Source: Streptosporangiaceae bacterium (lineage in GTDB: Bacteria > Actinomycetota > Actinomycetes > Streptosporangiales > Streptosporangiaceae). From it: 7,276 nt of DNA. The notes beneath the pieces are model-generated. The model did no database searches, was not told where the DNA came from, and saw nothing but the letters and a program-made list of their open reading frames with translations. This document shows positions 1 to 6,279 of the stretch, piece after piece. The stretch lies in the NCBI GenBank assembly GCA_030038715.1, contig JASHSO010000170.1:1-7276 (forward strand). The letters run 5' to 3'. Made by a program: the position numbers and the translations under genes. How positions within the stretch are numbered: the stretch's first letter is position 1; each line of letters starts with the position of its first letter.

Positions 1-1
1 C

Positions 2-649
2 CTGGTGGAACATCCCGGCGCGATAGTCCCAGTAGGTGAATACGCGCTGCTGCGGCCAGTGCTCACGGACGAGATCGCGCAGGCCGCGTGCCTGCAGGCT
101 GGACAGCGCTGCGCGCTCGGGCGCCGTTACGTGCGTCTGCCCGACGTAGGCTGCCGGGTCGAAGACGTCGGCGTCGGTGGGCGCGATGTTCATGTCACCG
201 CAGACGACCACAGCCTCCGGCCCGGCGCTCACTGCCTTCTCCAGCGCAGCCAGCCAGGCGAGCTTGTAGCGGTAGTGATCGGAGCCCGGAACCCGGCCGT
301 TCGGCACGTAGACAGAGTGCACTCGGATCCCGCCGCAGGCCGCGGAGATCGCGCGCGCCTCGGGGCTCGCCTGGGCATCGGGGAAGCCAGGGGCTCCGAC
401 CAGGCCCACCTCGACCTCGTCGAGGCCGACCCGGGACAAGATCGCCACGCCGTTCCAGCGTGCCTCGCCGTGCACAGCGACCTGGTAGCCGCGGCTGCCC
501 AGCTCCTCGCCGAGCAAGTCCTTGAACGCCTGGTCAGCCAGCTTGGTCTCTTGCAGGCAGGCTACGTCTGGCTGGCGCTGGTCCAGCCATGGCAGCAACC
601 GCGGCATACGCTGCTTGACCGAATTGACGTTCCAGGTTGCGATCCGCAC
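2..649 (-). CDS. xthA: Exodeoxyribonuclease III (AP endonuclease), C-terminus off the left edge
   Basis: This Mg-dependent enzyme of base-excision repair cuts DNA at abasic sites and degrades 3' ends in the cytoplasm. The reverse strand from the GTG at 649 begins MRIATWNVNSVKQR, the classic family N-terminus. Asn7 and Glu34 (in LQETK) are metal ligands at the same numbers as in E. coli ExoIII. Further matches are HGEARWNGVAILSR (about 60-73), VYVPNGR (113-119, the Tyr lies in the active site) and GDMNIAPTD (151-159, catalytic Asp152 and Asn154). The frame runs open to the left edge through YWDYRAGMFHQ, giving 216 residues of about 260 expected. The missing part should hold the C-terminal Trp and the SDH motif with the catalytic His. 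The GTG start is chosen because the conserved protein begins there. There is almost no Shine-Dalgarno sequence; see the candidate -10 element at 657-662. It is divergent from the dehydrogenase gene. Identity is very secure. Confidence 0.96.
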   Translation of the reverse strand, partial: MRIATWNVNSVKQRMPRLLPWLDQRQPDVACLQETKLADQAFKDLLGEELGSRGYQVAVHGEARWNGVAILSRVGLDEVEVGLVGAPGFPDAQASPEARAISAACGGIRVHSVYVPNGRVPGSDHYRYKLAWLAALEKAVSAGPEAVVVCGDMNIAPTDADVFDPAAYVGQTHVTAPERAALSSLQARGLRDLVREHWPQQRVFTYWDYRAGMFHQ

Positions 650-656
650 CTGGCCT

Positions 657-662
657 ACAGTA
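657..662 (-). promoter_or_regulatory. Candidate -10 element for leaderless xthA transcription
   Basis: On the minus strand this reads TACTGT, matching the TAnnnT form of a sigma-70 -10 box. Seven bases separate it from the GTG start, so transcription could begin at or next to the start codon. That would explain the poor ribosome-binding site. Leaderless mRNAs with a -10 box at this distance are common in actinobacteria. No convincing -35 hexamer lies 16-18 bp upstream, so this stays a weak inference. Confidence 0.28.
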
Positions 663-692
663 GCCGCGCGCTCCGACCAAAGCCTCCGGCCG

Positions 693-731
693 CCCGCGCG
701 CCCTGCCGACGGGTCGGCCGGCCCGCGCGCC
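693..731. repeat. Inverted repeat bracketed by a 10-bp direct repeat in the divergent spacer
   Basis: The spacer between xthA and the dehydrogenase gene (650-889) holds no gene. It contains CCCGCGCGCC twice (693-702 and 722-731). Between them lies an inverted repeat, GCCGAC (705-710), two bases, GTCGGC (713-718), followed immediately by the overlapping palindrome GGCCGGCC (716-723). The symmetric layout suits an operator or a hairpin serving the two divergent genes. In DNA this GC-rich, short repeats of this kind also arise by chance. No clear -35/-10 pair for the dehydrogenase was found in the rest of the spacer. Confidence 0.3.
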
Positions 732-889
732 GGCGACCCGCTACCTGTGCCGGTCGGGCATCGCGGCATGCCAGGCAAGCCCATGTGGGGTGGCGTAGGC
801 TTTTTGTCCTGAAGCGGTCAGGCTGCCTGCCGCGCCTTGGCGGGCCGGGTCGCTGTGCGCCGCAGGCTCAGTTGGCACCCGGAGCGAAG

Positions 890-1876
890 ATGGCCCATGA
901 CCGCCTGGTAGCGGTGAGCTATCCGGTTGACGAGCAGTGCGGCCGGATCAACGATGAGGTCCTGACCGCGGATGCCACGGTCGTGTTCCTTCAGCAACTC
1001 GATCCCGCCGACCGCCAGCAGGTCATCAGGCGGGCCGAAGTCCTGATCGCGCTGAGCCTACGCAGGGAACTGCCCGCAGGCGGGCTCGCCGACGCGCCGG
1101 CGTTGCGCTTCATCCAACTGCTGTCGGCCGGCGCGGACCACATCGACTTCTCCTCGATTCCCGAGTCGGTCGCAGTGGCCAGCAACGTGGGCGCCTACGC
1201 TGCGCCCATCGCCGAGCATGTGATGGCGATGACACTGGCCCTGGCCAGGCGGCTACCCGAGCTGCACGCCGCGCTGGCACACGGCGAGTTCCGCCATCAC
1301 GAGATGCTGCTTACGCTGGACGGCGCGACCTGCGCAATTCTCGGGTACGGCGGCATCGGCAAGGCCACGGCGCGGCTGATGCGGGCGTTTGGCTGCCGCA
1401 TCCTCGCGGTGAACTCCTCGGGGCAGACAACCGACCCGGTGGAGTTCGCCGGGACCTTGGCCGACCTGGATCAGGTGCTAGCTGCCGCGGACGTGCTGGT
1501 GATCTCGCTGCCGCTCACCAGGGCCACCAGGGGCCTGATCGGTGCGCGGGAACTGGCTCTGATGAAGCCCACGGCGATCCTGGTGAACGTGGCGAGGGGC
1601 GCCGTCGTAGACGAGCGCGCGCTCTACGATCACCTGCGCGAGCAGCCGCGGTTCGGTGCCGGGATCGACACGTGGTGGCACGAGCCGCGGGACGGCCAGA
1701 TGTTCCGCACCGATTATCCGTTCTTCGACCAGCCGAACCTGATCGGCTCCCCGCATGACTCGGGCAACGTCGACGGCGTCGCCTCGGCCGCGGCCGGCCT
1801 GGCCGCGGCCAATGTCCTGCGCTACCTGCGGGGAGAGCCGGTGTCCGGGTCGGTCAGCCGAGCAGAGTACGGGTAG
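890..1876 (+). CDS. D-isomer-specific 2-hydroxyacid dehydrogenase
   Basis: Cytoplasmic NAD(P)-dependent oxidoreductase of 328 residues that interconverts a 2-keto acid and a D-2-hydroxy acid; the substrate is unknown. The substrate-binding half (about 1-105, including IQLLSAGADHIDF) is followed by the nucleotide-binding half. GYGGIG at 152-157 is the dinucleotide fold glycine motif. The family catalytic set is complete: Arg236 in NVARGAVVDE, Glu265 in WWHEP and His289 in SPHDSG. The stretch after the second Rossmann strand reads AVNSSGQTT and lacks the acidic residue that usually selects NAD, which points to NADP. WW before HEP is unusual compared with common members. ATG at 890 is chosen because GGAG lies at 881-884 and homology begins near there. 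The reading frame stays open far upstream, but that part is only the antisense of xthA. It probably shares a transcript with the phosphoribosyltransferase gene 74 bp downstream. The family is secure, the substrate unassigned. Confidence 0.93.
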   Translation: MAHDRLVAVSYPVDEQCGRINDEVLTADATVVFLQQLDPADRQQVIRRAEVLIALSLRRELPAGGLADAPALRFIQLLSAGADHIDFSSIPESVAVASNVGAYAAPIAEHVMAMTLALARRLPELHAALAHGEFRHHEMLLTLDGATCAILGYGGIGKATARLMRAFGCRILAVNSSGQTTDPVEFAGTLADLDQVLAAADVLVISLPLTRATRGLIGARELALMKPTAILVNVARGAVVDERALYDHLREQPRFGAGIDTWWHEPRDGQMFRTDYPFFDQPNLIGSPHDSGNVDGVASAAAGLAAANVLRYLRGEPVSGSVSRAEYG

Positions 1877-1908
1877 GAAGCAGGACGCAGCGCGCCGTCC
1901 CGGCCTGG

Positions 1909-1921
1909 CGGCTGTCAGCCG
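1909..1921. repeat. 13-bp perfect inverted repeat between dehydrogenase and phosphoribosyltransferase genes
   Basis: CGGCTG (1909-1914), one central base, then CAGCCG (1916-1921). It lies 33 bp after the dehydrogenase stop and 30 bp before the chosen phosphoribosyltransferase start. As RNA it could form a short GC hairpin acting as a processing site or weak attenuator. As DNA it could be a small operator. No T-run follows, so it is not a classical terminator. Confidence 0.35.
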
Positions 1922-1950
1922 GCTGGCACCGGGGAATGGCGGGGGAAGCG

Positions 1951-2661
1951 ATGACATTTGCTGATCGGAAGGCAGCCGGGAAGCTGCTGGCCGCGCGGCT
2001 TGCGCACCTGCGTGGCCAGTCGAGCGTAGTACTCGGCCTGCCGCGCGGCGGCGTGCCGGTCGGCTACGAGGTGGCCTGCGTCCTGGCGGCCCCGCTCGAT
2101 GTCATCGTGGTCCGCAAGCTCGGAGTGCCGTTCCAGCCAGAACTCGGCATGGGAGCGGTCGGCGAGGACGGAGTGCAGATCATCAACCAGGATGTGGTGC
2201 GCGCCGCCGGCGTCTCGGCGGCCGATCTCGCGGCGGTGGAGGCCAGGGAACAAGCCGAAGTTCGGCGTCGCGCCGCCCGCTACCGCGACGGACGCGCGCG
2301 TGTGCCGCTGCACGACAACCTCGCGGTAATAGTCGACGACGGCATCGCCACCGGGTCCACCGCCCTGGCGGCTTGCCGGATCGCCCGCATGCTCGGCGCC
2401 TCCAGCGTGACGATCGCGGTCCCGGTCGCGCCACCGGGCTGGCAAGATCGGTTCGCCGCGGAGGCCGATGAGATGATCAGCCTGGCTAAGCCGGAGCCGT
2501 TTCTCGCGATCGGGCAGTTCTACGCGGATTTCTCGGCTACGTCGGACGAGGAGGTCATCGCCTGCCTGGCGCGCGCGGCCGCACGCGGGCTGGAACGGCC
2601 GGAGGGCCAGGCGGCAGCCGATGACGCTGGACGCAGGCACCCCGGGCCGCCCAATGAGTAG
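1951..2661 (+). CDS. Stand-alone phosphoribosyltransferase-domain protein
   Basis: A 236-residue cytoplasmic protein of the type I phosphoribosyltransferase fold. Family landmarks are LPRGGVPV (30-37), VRKLGVPFQPELGMGAVGEDG (from 54, with Arg55-Lys56) and the PRPP-binding loop VDDGIATGST (128-137, Asp129-Asp130). Proteins of this type are usually annotated only as predicted phosphoribosyltransferases; their base or nucleotide substrate is not established. Related domains occur in the mycobacterial dormancy proteins Rv0571c and Rv2030c, so a stress role is possible but not shown here. ATG at 1951 is preferred over the in-frame ATG at 1936. It has GGGGGAAG just upstream, and MTFADRKAAGKLLA matches the usual family N-terminus. 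Residues after about 215 form a Pro/Gly/Ala-rich tail without recognisable function. It follows the dehydrogenase in the same direction. Confidence 0.92.
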   Translation: MTFADRKAAGKLLAARLAHLRGQSSVVLGLPRGGVPVGYEVACVLAAPLDVIVVRKLGVPFQPELGMGAVGEDGVQIINQDVVRAAGVSAADLAAVEAREQAEVRRRAARYRDGRARVPLHDNLAVIVDDGIATGSTALAACRIARMLGASSVTIAVPVAPPGWQDRFAAEADEMISLAKPEPFLAIGQFYADFSATSDEEVIACLARAAARGLERPEGQAAADDAGRRHPGPPNE

Positions 2662-2716
2662 GAACGGAACGGGGCGGTCCGCCTCACTCTGCTCCGCAGC
2701 TTCTTGCCCGGCCCGC

Positions 2717-2775
2717 GGTTATGTCCTGAACCTTCTGCTGCCCGGCCGTAACCTTGGGCATGTTCCGGCTTAACC
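2717..2775. promoter_or_regulatory. Candidate operator: phased AACC repeats upstream of the ROK kinase
   Basis: AACC occurs at 2729-2732, 2750-2753 and 2772-2775, each preceded by a T two bases earlier. The spacings are 21 and 22 bp, close to two helical turns. The first two copies extend to AACCTT. An opposing GGTT at 2717-2720 forms a GGTT-N8-AACC dyad with the first copy. The array sits 65-120 bp before the kinase start in a 178-bp gap. This is what a repressor or activator binding several same-face sites would need. A poor promoter match (CTGAAC at 2726, TAACCT at 2749, spacer 17) overlaps it. Also present are a repeated GCCCGGCC (2706 and 2740) and the short palindrome GGCGGTCCGCC (2673-2683). 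This is visible pattern only; no regulator is known. Confidence 0.35.
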
Positions 2776-2839
2776 GGCACGGTATGCGCGAATGCGTGCC
2801 ACCCAGGGCGAGACCGGTGCGCGGAAGAGGAGACAGCAG

Positions 2840-3865
2840 GTGCGAGACTCCGGCAACTGGGTGGTCGTCGGCCTAGACAATGGCGGTACCACGAATAACG
2901 CCACCGTCCTTGACTCGTCCGGCCGGTTTCTGGTTGACCACATGGCCGAGTCCCCGAGCTACGTCAAGGCGGGTCCGGACAAGGCGATCGAGGCGCTCGC
3001 CCTGGCCCTTGACAATGTGCTGGGGTTGACCGGAGTGCCGCAGGAATTGGTTCGCGCGGTAGGCCTGGATACTCCAGGGCCGGCCAGTGCCGAGGGCATC
3101 CTGTCGTCCGGGGGAGCGACGAACTTCGGGTCTGATGAATGGCGCGGCTTCGACGTCCGGGGCGCGCTCGAGACCCGCCTCGGCATACCCGTGGTGTACA
3201 ACAACGACGCGAACGCCGCGGCACTGTATGCCCACTACTGCCACTTCCCGGCAGATACGGCGGCGCAGCGCTCCTCGGTCTCCGTGATCGTGGGCACCGG
3301 CCTCGGCGGCGGGGTCGTCGAGTCCGGCCGCGTCGTGCGCGGGGCCGCGGGCATGGCGGGTGAACTCGGCCACATCTGGATCCCGACAGACGGCCTGCTC
3401 GCTTCGCGCCAGCCAGTACCGACGTGCAACTGCGGACTCGCCGCAGACGCCGAGAGTATCGCGTCGCTGACCGGAATCGAGAAGAACCTGCTGCCATACT
3501 GGCTGAGCGTGTACCCCGGCCACGAGCTGGCGTTCGTTGGTCCCATCGCGAAGGCCGCGAAGCTGGTACGCGGGTACGGCGAAGCCGGCGACGAGATGGC
3601 GCTGAAGATCTTCGAGCAGCAGGCCATGGCTATCGGCAGGCTGCTGACAATTGCGGCTAACTTTGCCGACCCGGACGCCTATCTCCTCGGCGGCGGAGTC
3701 GTGGAAGCTGCCCCGCATTTCCGCGCCTGGTTCTGCGACCGGGTGCGCGAGCACACGCGGCTGCGCGTGGAGCAGGCGCTGGTTGCCGAGATTGGCCTGG
3801 TCCCCGACCTGGACATGGCAGGCGCTCGCGGCTCGGCGATCGCGGCACGGGCAGCGGTCCGGTAG
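2840..3865 (+). CDS. ROK-family sugar kinase with variant zinc motif
   Basis: A 341-residue protein of the ROK family (glucokinases and related ATP-dependent sugar kinases, plus some regulators). It has no N-terminal helix-turn-helix, so it should be a cytoplasmic kinase; the sugar is unknown. The ATP phosphate-binding loop is DNGGTTNN (13-20), DTPGP lies near 77-81, and the catalytic base is Asp123 in NNDANAAAL. VGTGLGGGVV and GELGHIWI (Glu175, His178) follow. The zinc motif reads CNCGLAADAES from Cys196. Cys196 and Cys198 are kept, but the usual third Cys is Asp203 and the Gly before it is Ala202. GTG at 2840 is chosen because AGAGGAGA (2826-2833) precedes it with good spacing and homology starts just after. 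The in-frame ATG at 2792 would add 16 unlikely residues and has no such site. The Nudix gene begins 41 bp downstream, suggesting a shared transcript. The Asp may be a subfamily trait rather than a defect. Confidence 0.93.
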   Translation: MRDSGNWVVVGLDNGGTTNNATVLDSSGRFLVDHMAESPSYVKAGPDKAIEALALALDNVLGLTGVPQELVRAVGLDTPGPASAEGILSSGGATNFGSDEWRGFDVRGALETRLGIPVVYNNDANAAALYAHYCHFPADTAAQRSSVSVIVGTGLGGGVVESGRVVRGAAGMAGELGHIWIPTDGLLASRQPVPTCNCGLAADAESIASLTGIEKNLLPYWLSVYPGHELAFVGPIAKAAKLVRGYGEAGDEMALKIFEQQAMAIGRLLTIAANFADPDAYLLGGGVVEAAPHFRAWFCDRVREHTRLRVEQALVAEIGLVPDLDMAGARGSAIAARAAVR

Positions 3866-3906
3866 GCGTGCATCCGCCCCGAACACCGAGAAGGGAACCG
3901 GCCCAG

Positions 3907-4419
3907 ATGCCAACTCCCCAATTCGTGCTCGACCTCCGCCAGAAGGTGGGCCACGACCCGCTGTGGCTCGTCACCGCTGTTGGAGCGGTGCTGGACGGCC
4001 AGGGCAGGGTGCTGCTCGGGCGCCGGTCTGACGACGGGAACTGGACGCTGCCCGGGGGCATTGTCGACCCGGCCGAGCACCCTGCTGACGCGGCGGTACG
4101 CGAGATATTCGAGGAAACCGGCGTAGTCGCCGTGCCGCAGGCACTGACGTCCGTTACGATCTCGGCGCCGATCAGCTATCCCAACGGTGACCAGGTCCGT
4201 TATCTAGAGGTCACGTTTCGCTGCCGCCCGGTCGGCGGGACCGCGCGGGTAAACGACTCGGAATGCGTCGACGTGGGCTGGCACTCGTTGGAGGCGCTGC
4301 CGGAACTGTCGGAGTCCGCAAGCAGCTTGCTGGGCCAGGCGCTGGCTCACCGCAGCGAGGCGGCATTCACGTTCTCGGGCCTGACGGCAGTGCTGGGCCT
4401 GCCCGAGGCTCGGAGCTGA
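3907..4419 (+). CDS. Nudix hydrolase
   Basis: A 170-residue cytoplasmic hydrolase that cleaves a nucleoside diphosphate linked to another group, using divalent metal; the real substrate cannot be told from the motif. The Nudix box is perfect: Gly51, Glu57, Arg65-Glu66, Glu69-Glu70 and Gly72 in the pattern Gx5Ex7REUxEExGU. The core strand TAVGAVLDGQGRVLLGRR precedes it, and WHSLEALPEL near the end is the usual final helix-strand region. The N-terminal MPTPQFVLDLRQKVGHDPLW is typical of actinobacterial members that act on ADP-ribose-like or nucleotide substrates, but this is only a resemblance. ATG at 3907 is taken over the in-frame GTG at 3868, because the extra 13 residues are Pro/Arg-rich and unlike the family. 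The best ribosome site, AAGGGA near 3890, is somewhat far away. It lies 41 bp after the ROK kinase and 69 bp before the oxidoreductase, all co-directional. Confidence 0.93.
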   Translation: MPTPQFVLDLRQKVGHDPLWLVTAVGAVLDGQGRVLLGRRSDDGNWTLPGGIVDPAEHPADAAVREIFEETGVVAVPQALTSVTISAPISYPNGDQVRYLEVTFRCRPVGGTARVNDSECVDVGWHSLEALPELSESASSLLGQALAHRSEAAFTFSGLTAVLGLPEARS

Positions 4420-4420
4420 G

Positions 4421-4455
4421 CTGCCAGGCAGACCGCCGCACGGTCCGGCCGGCGG
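4421..4455 (+). repeat. Two inverted repeats between Nudix and oxidoreductase genes
   Basis: Just after the Nudix stop, CTGCC-A-GGCAG (4421-4431) is a perfect short inverted repeat. It is followed by CCGCCG (4433-4438), 11 bases and CGGCGG (4450-4455), which can form a six-pair GC stem. No T-run follows. They could weaken read-through into the oxidoreductase gene or mark an mRNA processing point. Chance is also possible at this GC content. Confidence 0.3.
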
Positions 4456-4488
4456 AATGCGCCTGCTCCGCGCCGCATTGAAGCAGTC

Positions 4489-5508
4489 ATGGAGGCAGTC
4501 GAGGGGTCGCTCCCGCTGGCGGTGCTCGATTACGTCGGCATCGAGTACGGCGAGAGCGCGGCAGAGTCGATAGCGGGTGCTGTCGCGATCGCGCAGGCAG
4601 TCGAGGCGGCAGGGTACCGGCGCTACTGGGTCTCCGAGCACCACAACATCGCCAGCCTGGCGTGCAGTGCGCCAGAACTGCTAATCGCGCACGTTGGCGC
4701 CCGCACCTCGCGGATCCGGGTCGGCGCAGCAGGCATCATGCTGCCCAACCACGCCGCGCTCAAGGTGGCCGAGATGTTCCGCACCCTTCTCGGGATGTAC
4801 CCGGGCCGGGTAGACCTGGCGCTGGGCCGGGCGCCAGGGACCGACCAGCTGACCGCGCTCGTGCTGCGCCGTGGAGCGGTCACCGACCCGGCCGCCGAGT
4901 TCCCTGCCCAGGTCGGCGAGCTGCTGGCGTTCCTGGGCGACGGGTTCCCGGCTGGTCATCCCTATGCCAACCTGATCGCCGCACCGGTTGTCGACGAGCG
5001 GCCCGAGATGTTCGTGCTCGGCTCAAGCCCGTACGGTCCTCGTTTTGCCGCTGTGAACGGGATGAGCGCGGTCTTCGCCCACCACATGAGCCCGGAACTG
5101 GCGTTCGATACGCTGCGAGACTACCGGCAGCGGTTCACCCCGCGCGAGGACGATGCGAAGCCGTACTCGGCCATGTCTGTGCTGGCCTTCGCCAGCGAAG
5201 ACGACGAGGCTGTTATCGAGTTCGAGGCCGCCCGAACGCTGACCGTCCTGAATATCAGGCGCGGCGTGCGCGAGCCGCTGCGACCGGAGCACGTCCGGGA
5301 GCTGGCACGGTCTGCAGAATTCCGGGCTAAGCGTCCCGACCCAACCCGGATGGTGACCGGTGCAGCAAAGCGTGTGGCCGAGAGGCTGCTCGAAATGCGC
5401 GAACTCGCCCAGGCCGACGAGATCGTCGTGGTCACGCCCGGGGTGGGCCGGGAACGCAGGAAGGCTAGCTACGCAGCCATCGCAGCTGCGTGGCGGCGGG
5501 CTGGCTGA
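4489..5508 (+). CDS. Luciferase-like (LLM class) flavin-dependent oxidoreductase, group 1
   Basis: A 339-residue TIM-barrel enzyme of the bacterial luciferase superfamily. Such proteins use reduced FMN or F420; the substrate here is unknown. It matches the group-1 luciferase-family oxidoreductase type (E. coli YhbW, MsnO8-like). Landmarks are GYRRYWVSEHHN (42-53), HVGARTSRIRVG (68-79), LPNHAALKVAEMFRTL (85-100) and the diagnostic PGRVDLALGRAPGTD (105-119). The C-terminal half continues with the usual barrel strands, such as FVLGSSPYGPRFAA and SAVFAHHMSPE. Length is normal. ATG at 4489 is accepted although only a weak GAAG precedes it; the next in-frame GTG (4522) would cut into the first conserved strand. 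It probably ends the kinase-Nudix transcript. Its stop is 15 bp from the stop of the convergent membrane-protein gene, with a hairpin between. Confidence 0.93.
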   Translation: MEAVEGSLPLAVLDYVGIEYGESAAESIAGAVAIAQAVEAAGYRRYWVSEHHNIASLACSAPELLIAHVGARTSRIRVGAAGIMLPNHAALKVAEMFRTLLGMYPGRVDLALGRAPGTDQLTALVLRRGAVTDPAAEFPAQVGELLAFLGDGFPAGHPYANLIAAPVVDERPEMFVLGSSPYGPRFAAVNGMSAVFAHHMSPELAFDTLRDYRQRFTPREDDAKPYSAMSVLAFASEDDEAVIEFEAARTLTVLNIRRGVREPLRPEHVRELARSAEFRAKRPDPTRMVTGAAKRVAERLLEMRELAQADEIVVVTPGVGRERRKASYAAIAAAWRRAG

Positions 5509-5509
5509 C

Positions 5510-5523
5510 CCCGCGAGCGCGGG
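5510..5523. terminator. Hairpin between convergent genes, possible bidirectional terminator
   Basis: CCCGC (5510-5514), a four-base loop, then GCGGG (5519-5523). It fills almost exactly the 15-bp gap between the oxidoreductase stop and the stop of the membrane-protein gene on the other strand. There is no T-run, which is common for actinobacterial terminators. The stem is short, so the call rests mainly on position. Confidence 0.4.
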
Positions 5524-6228
5524 CTAACCGGCCGGATCAGTGCCTTGCGGTGGGCGTGCACCGGTCCGGGCCGGCGGTGGCAGCGACGGCCGTCGGCGAT
5601 CGTGCGGATACCAGATGGGCTGCGGCGTTCCCATGGCGCCGCCCCCGGGCAGCTCGTCGGGCGCGGACGCAGCGCCGGACTGGCACGCCAGGCGGGCCTG
5701 CCGGTAGGCACGCAGGCTCCCAGCCGTGCGCCAGCTGAGCGCCGCGAGGACCGCGAGCATGCAGCCGACGGCGAGCGCGAGCAGCCTGCCTGAGCGCATG
5801 GCAGGACCTGAGCCGATGCCATGAGCGAGGGCGACAGGCCAGCAGGCATAGGACAGCCAGTGCACGGCACGCCATGCCCGGTGGCCGATGTGCTGGCGCA
5901 GGAGGCTGGTCACGATCAGCGCGGCGAGCAAGTCCGAGGAGACCGCGCCCAGGCCGATCCAGAACGGGTCGCGGAACGAGGTGAACGGGACGAAAGCCGC
6001 AGCGATCGCAATGCCGGCATAGGGAGCGATGATGGCTGTCAAGATATGCAGCGCTACGAACGCGCACGCAGCGAGCGAGAGGTACCTGTGCAGCCTGATT
6101 CCCGCGAATTTTGGCAGCCCGGGTAGGCGTCCTCGCCTGTTCACGAGCACACCGAGCACCACAACTGCCGTCAGCAGCACCATGGCGATCACGCCGGTCG
6201 CCGCGCTGGCGGTCCCCATCGTTGGCAT
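5524..6228 (-). CDS. Ferric reductase-like / cytochrome b-type membrane protein
   Basis: A 234-residue integral membrane protein with five or six hydrophobic segments: about 12-29, 49-68, 70-84, 93-110, 119-137 and 148-166. Two histidine pairs are spaced as heme b axial ligands usually are. His47 and His61 lie in one helix (RLHRYLSL and VALHILT). His123 and His136 lie in another (RAVHWLSY and ALAHGIG). This is the pattern of the ferric-reductase-like transmembrane domain (FRE/NOX/YedZ group). No FAD or NADPH domain follows. Instead there is a Pro/Arg/Gly-rich tail of about 65 residues, probably cytoplasmic. It would pass electrons across the membrane with an unknown partner. ATG at 6228 is chosen because GAGG lies 8 bases upstream on this strand. 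The ATG at 6219 and the TTG at 6231 are alternatives. It is divergent from the DUF1918 gene and convergent with the oxidoreductase. The family call is good, the function unknown. Confidence 0.83.
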   Translation of the reverse strand: MPTMGTASAATGVIAMVLLTAVVVLGVLVNRRGRLPGLPKFAGIRLHRYLSLAACAFVALHILTAIIAPYAGIAIAAAFVPFTSFRDPFWIGLGAVSSDLLAALIVTSLLRQHIGHRAWRAVHWLSYACWPVALAHGIGSGPAMRSGRLLALAVGCMLAVLAALSWRTAGSLRAYRQARLACQSGAASAPDELPGGGAMGTPQPIWYPHDRRRPSLPPPARTGARPPQGTDPAG

Positions 6229-6279
6229 CAAAGCCGCCTCAGTGCCTAGCTCGGCTGAGCCACCCGGTCAGTGGGTACT

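Noticed and set aside
796..801. TAGGCT as a -10 box for the dehydrogenase
   Set aside because: No -35-like hexamer lies 16-19 bp upstream.
5..889. Plus-strand open frame of about 295 codons upstream of and in frame with the dehydrogenase
   Set aside because: Bases 5-649 are antisense to a clearly recognisable exonuclease III, and the translated plus-strand text has no family resemblance. It is open only because of high GC; the dehydrogenase starts at 890.
1915..2640. Minus-strand open frame of 241 codons opposite the phosphoribosyltransferase
   Set aside because: Antisense to a protein with an intact PRPP loop; no motifs of its own.
2792..2839. ATG at 2792 as kinase start
   Set aside because: It gives a basic 16-residue extension not seen in the family and lacks a ribosome site, whereas GTG 2840 has AGAGGAGA upstream.
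2873..3913. Long minus-strand open frame opposite the ROK kinase
   Set aside because: The plus-strand frame carries all ROK motifs. The antisense frame is a GC-driven shadow with no recognisable domain.
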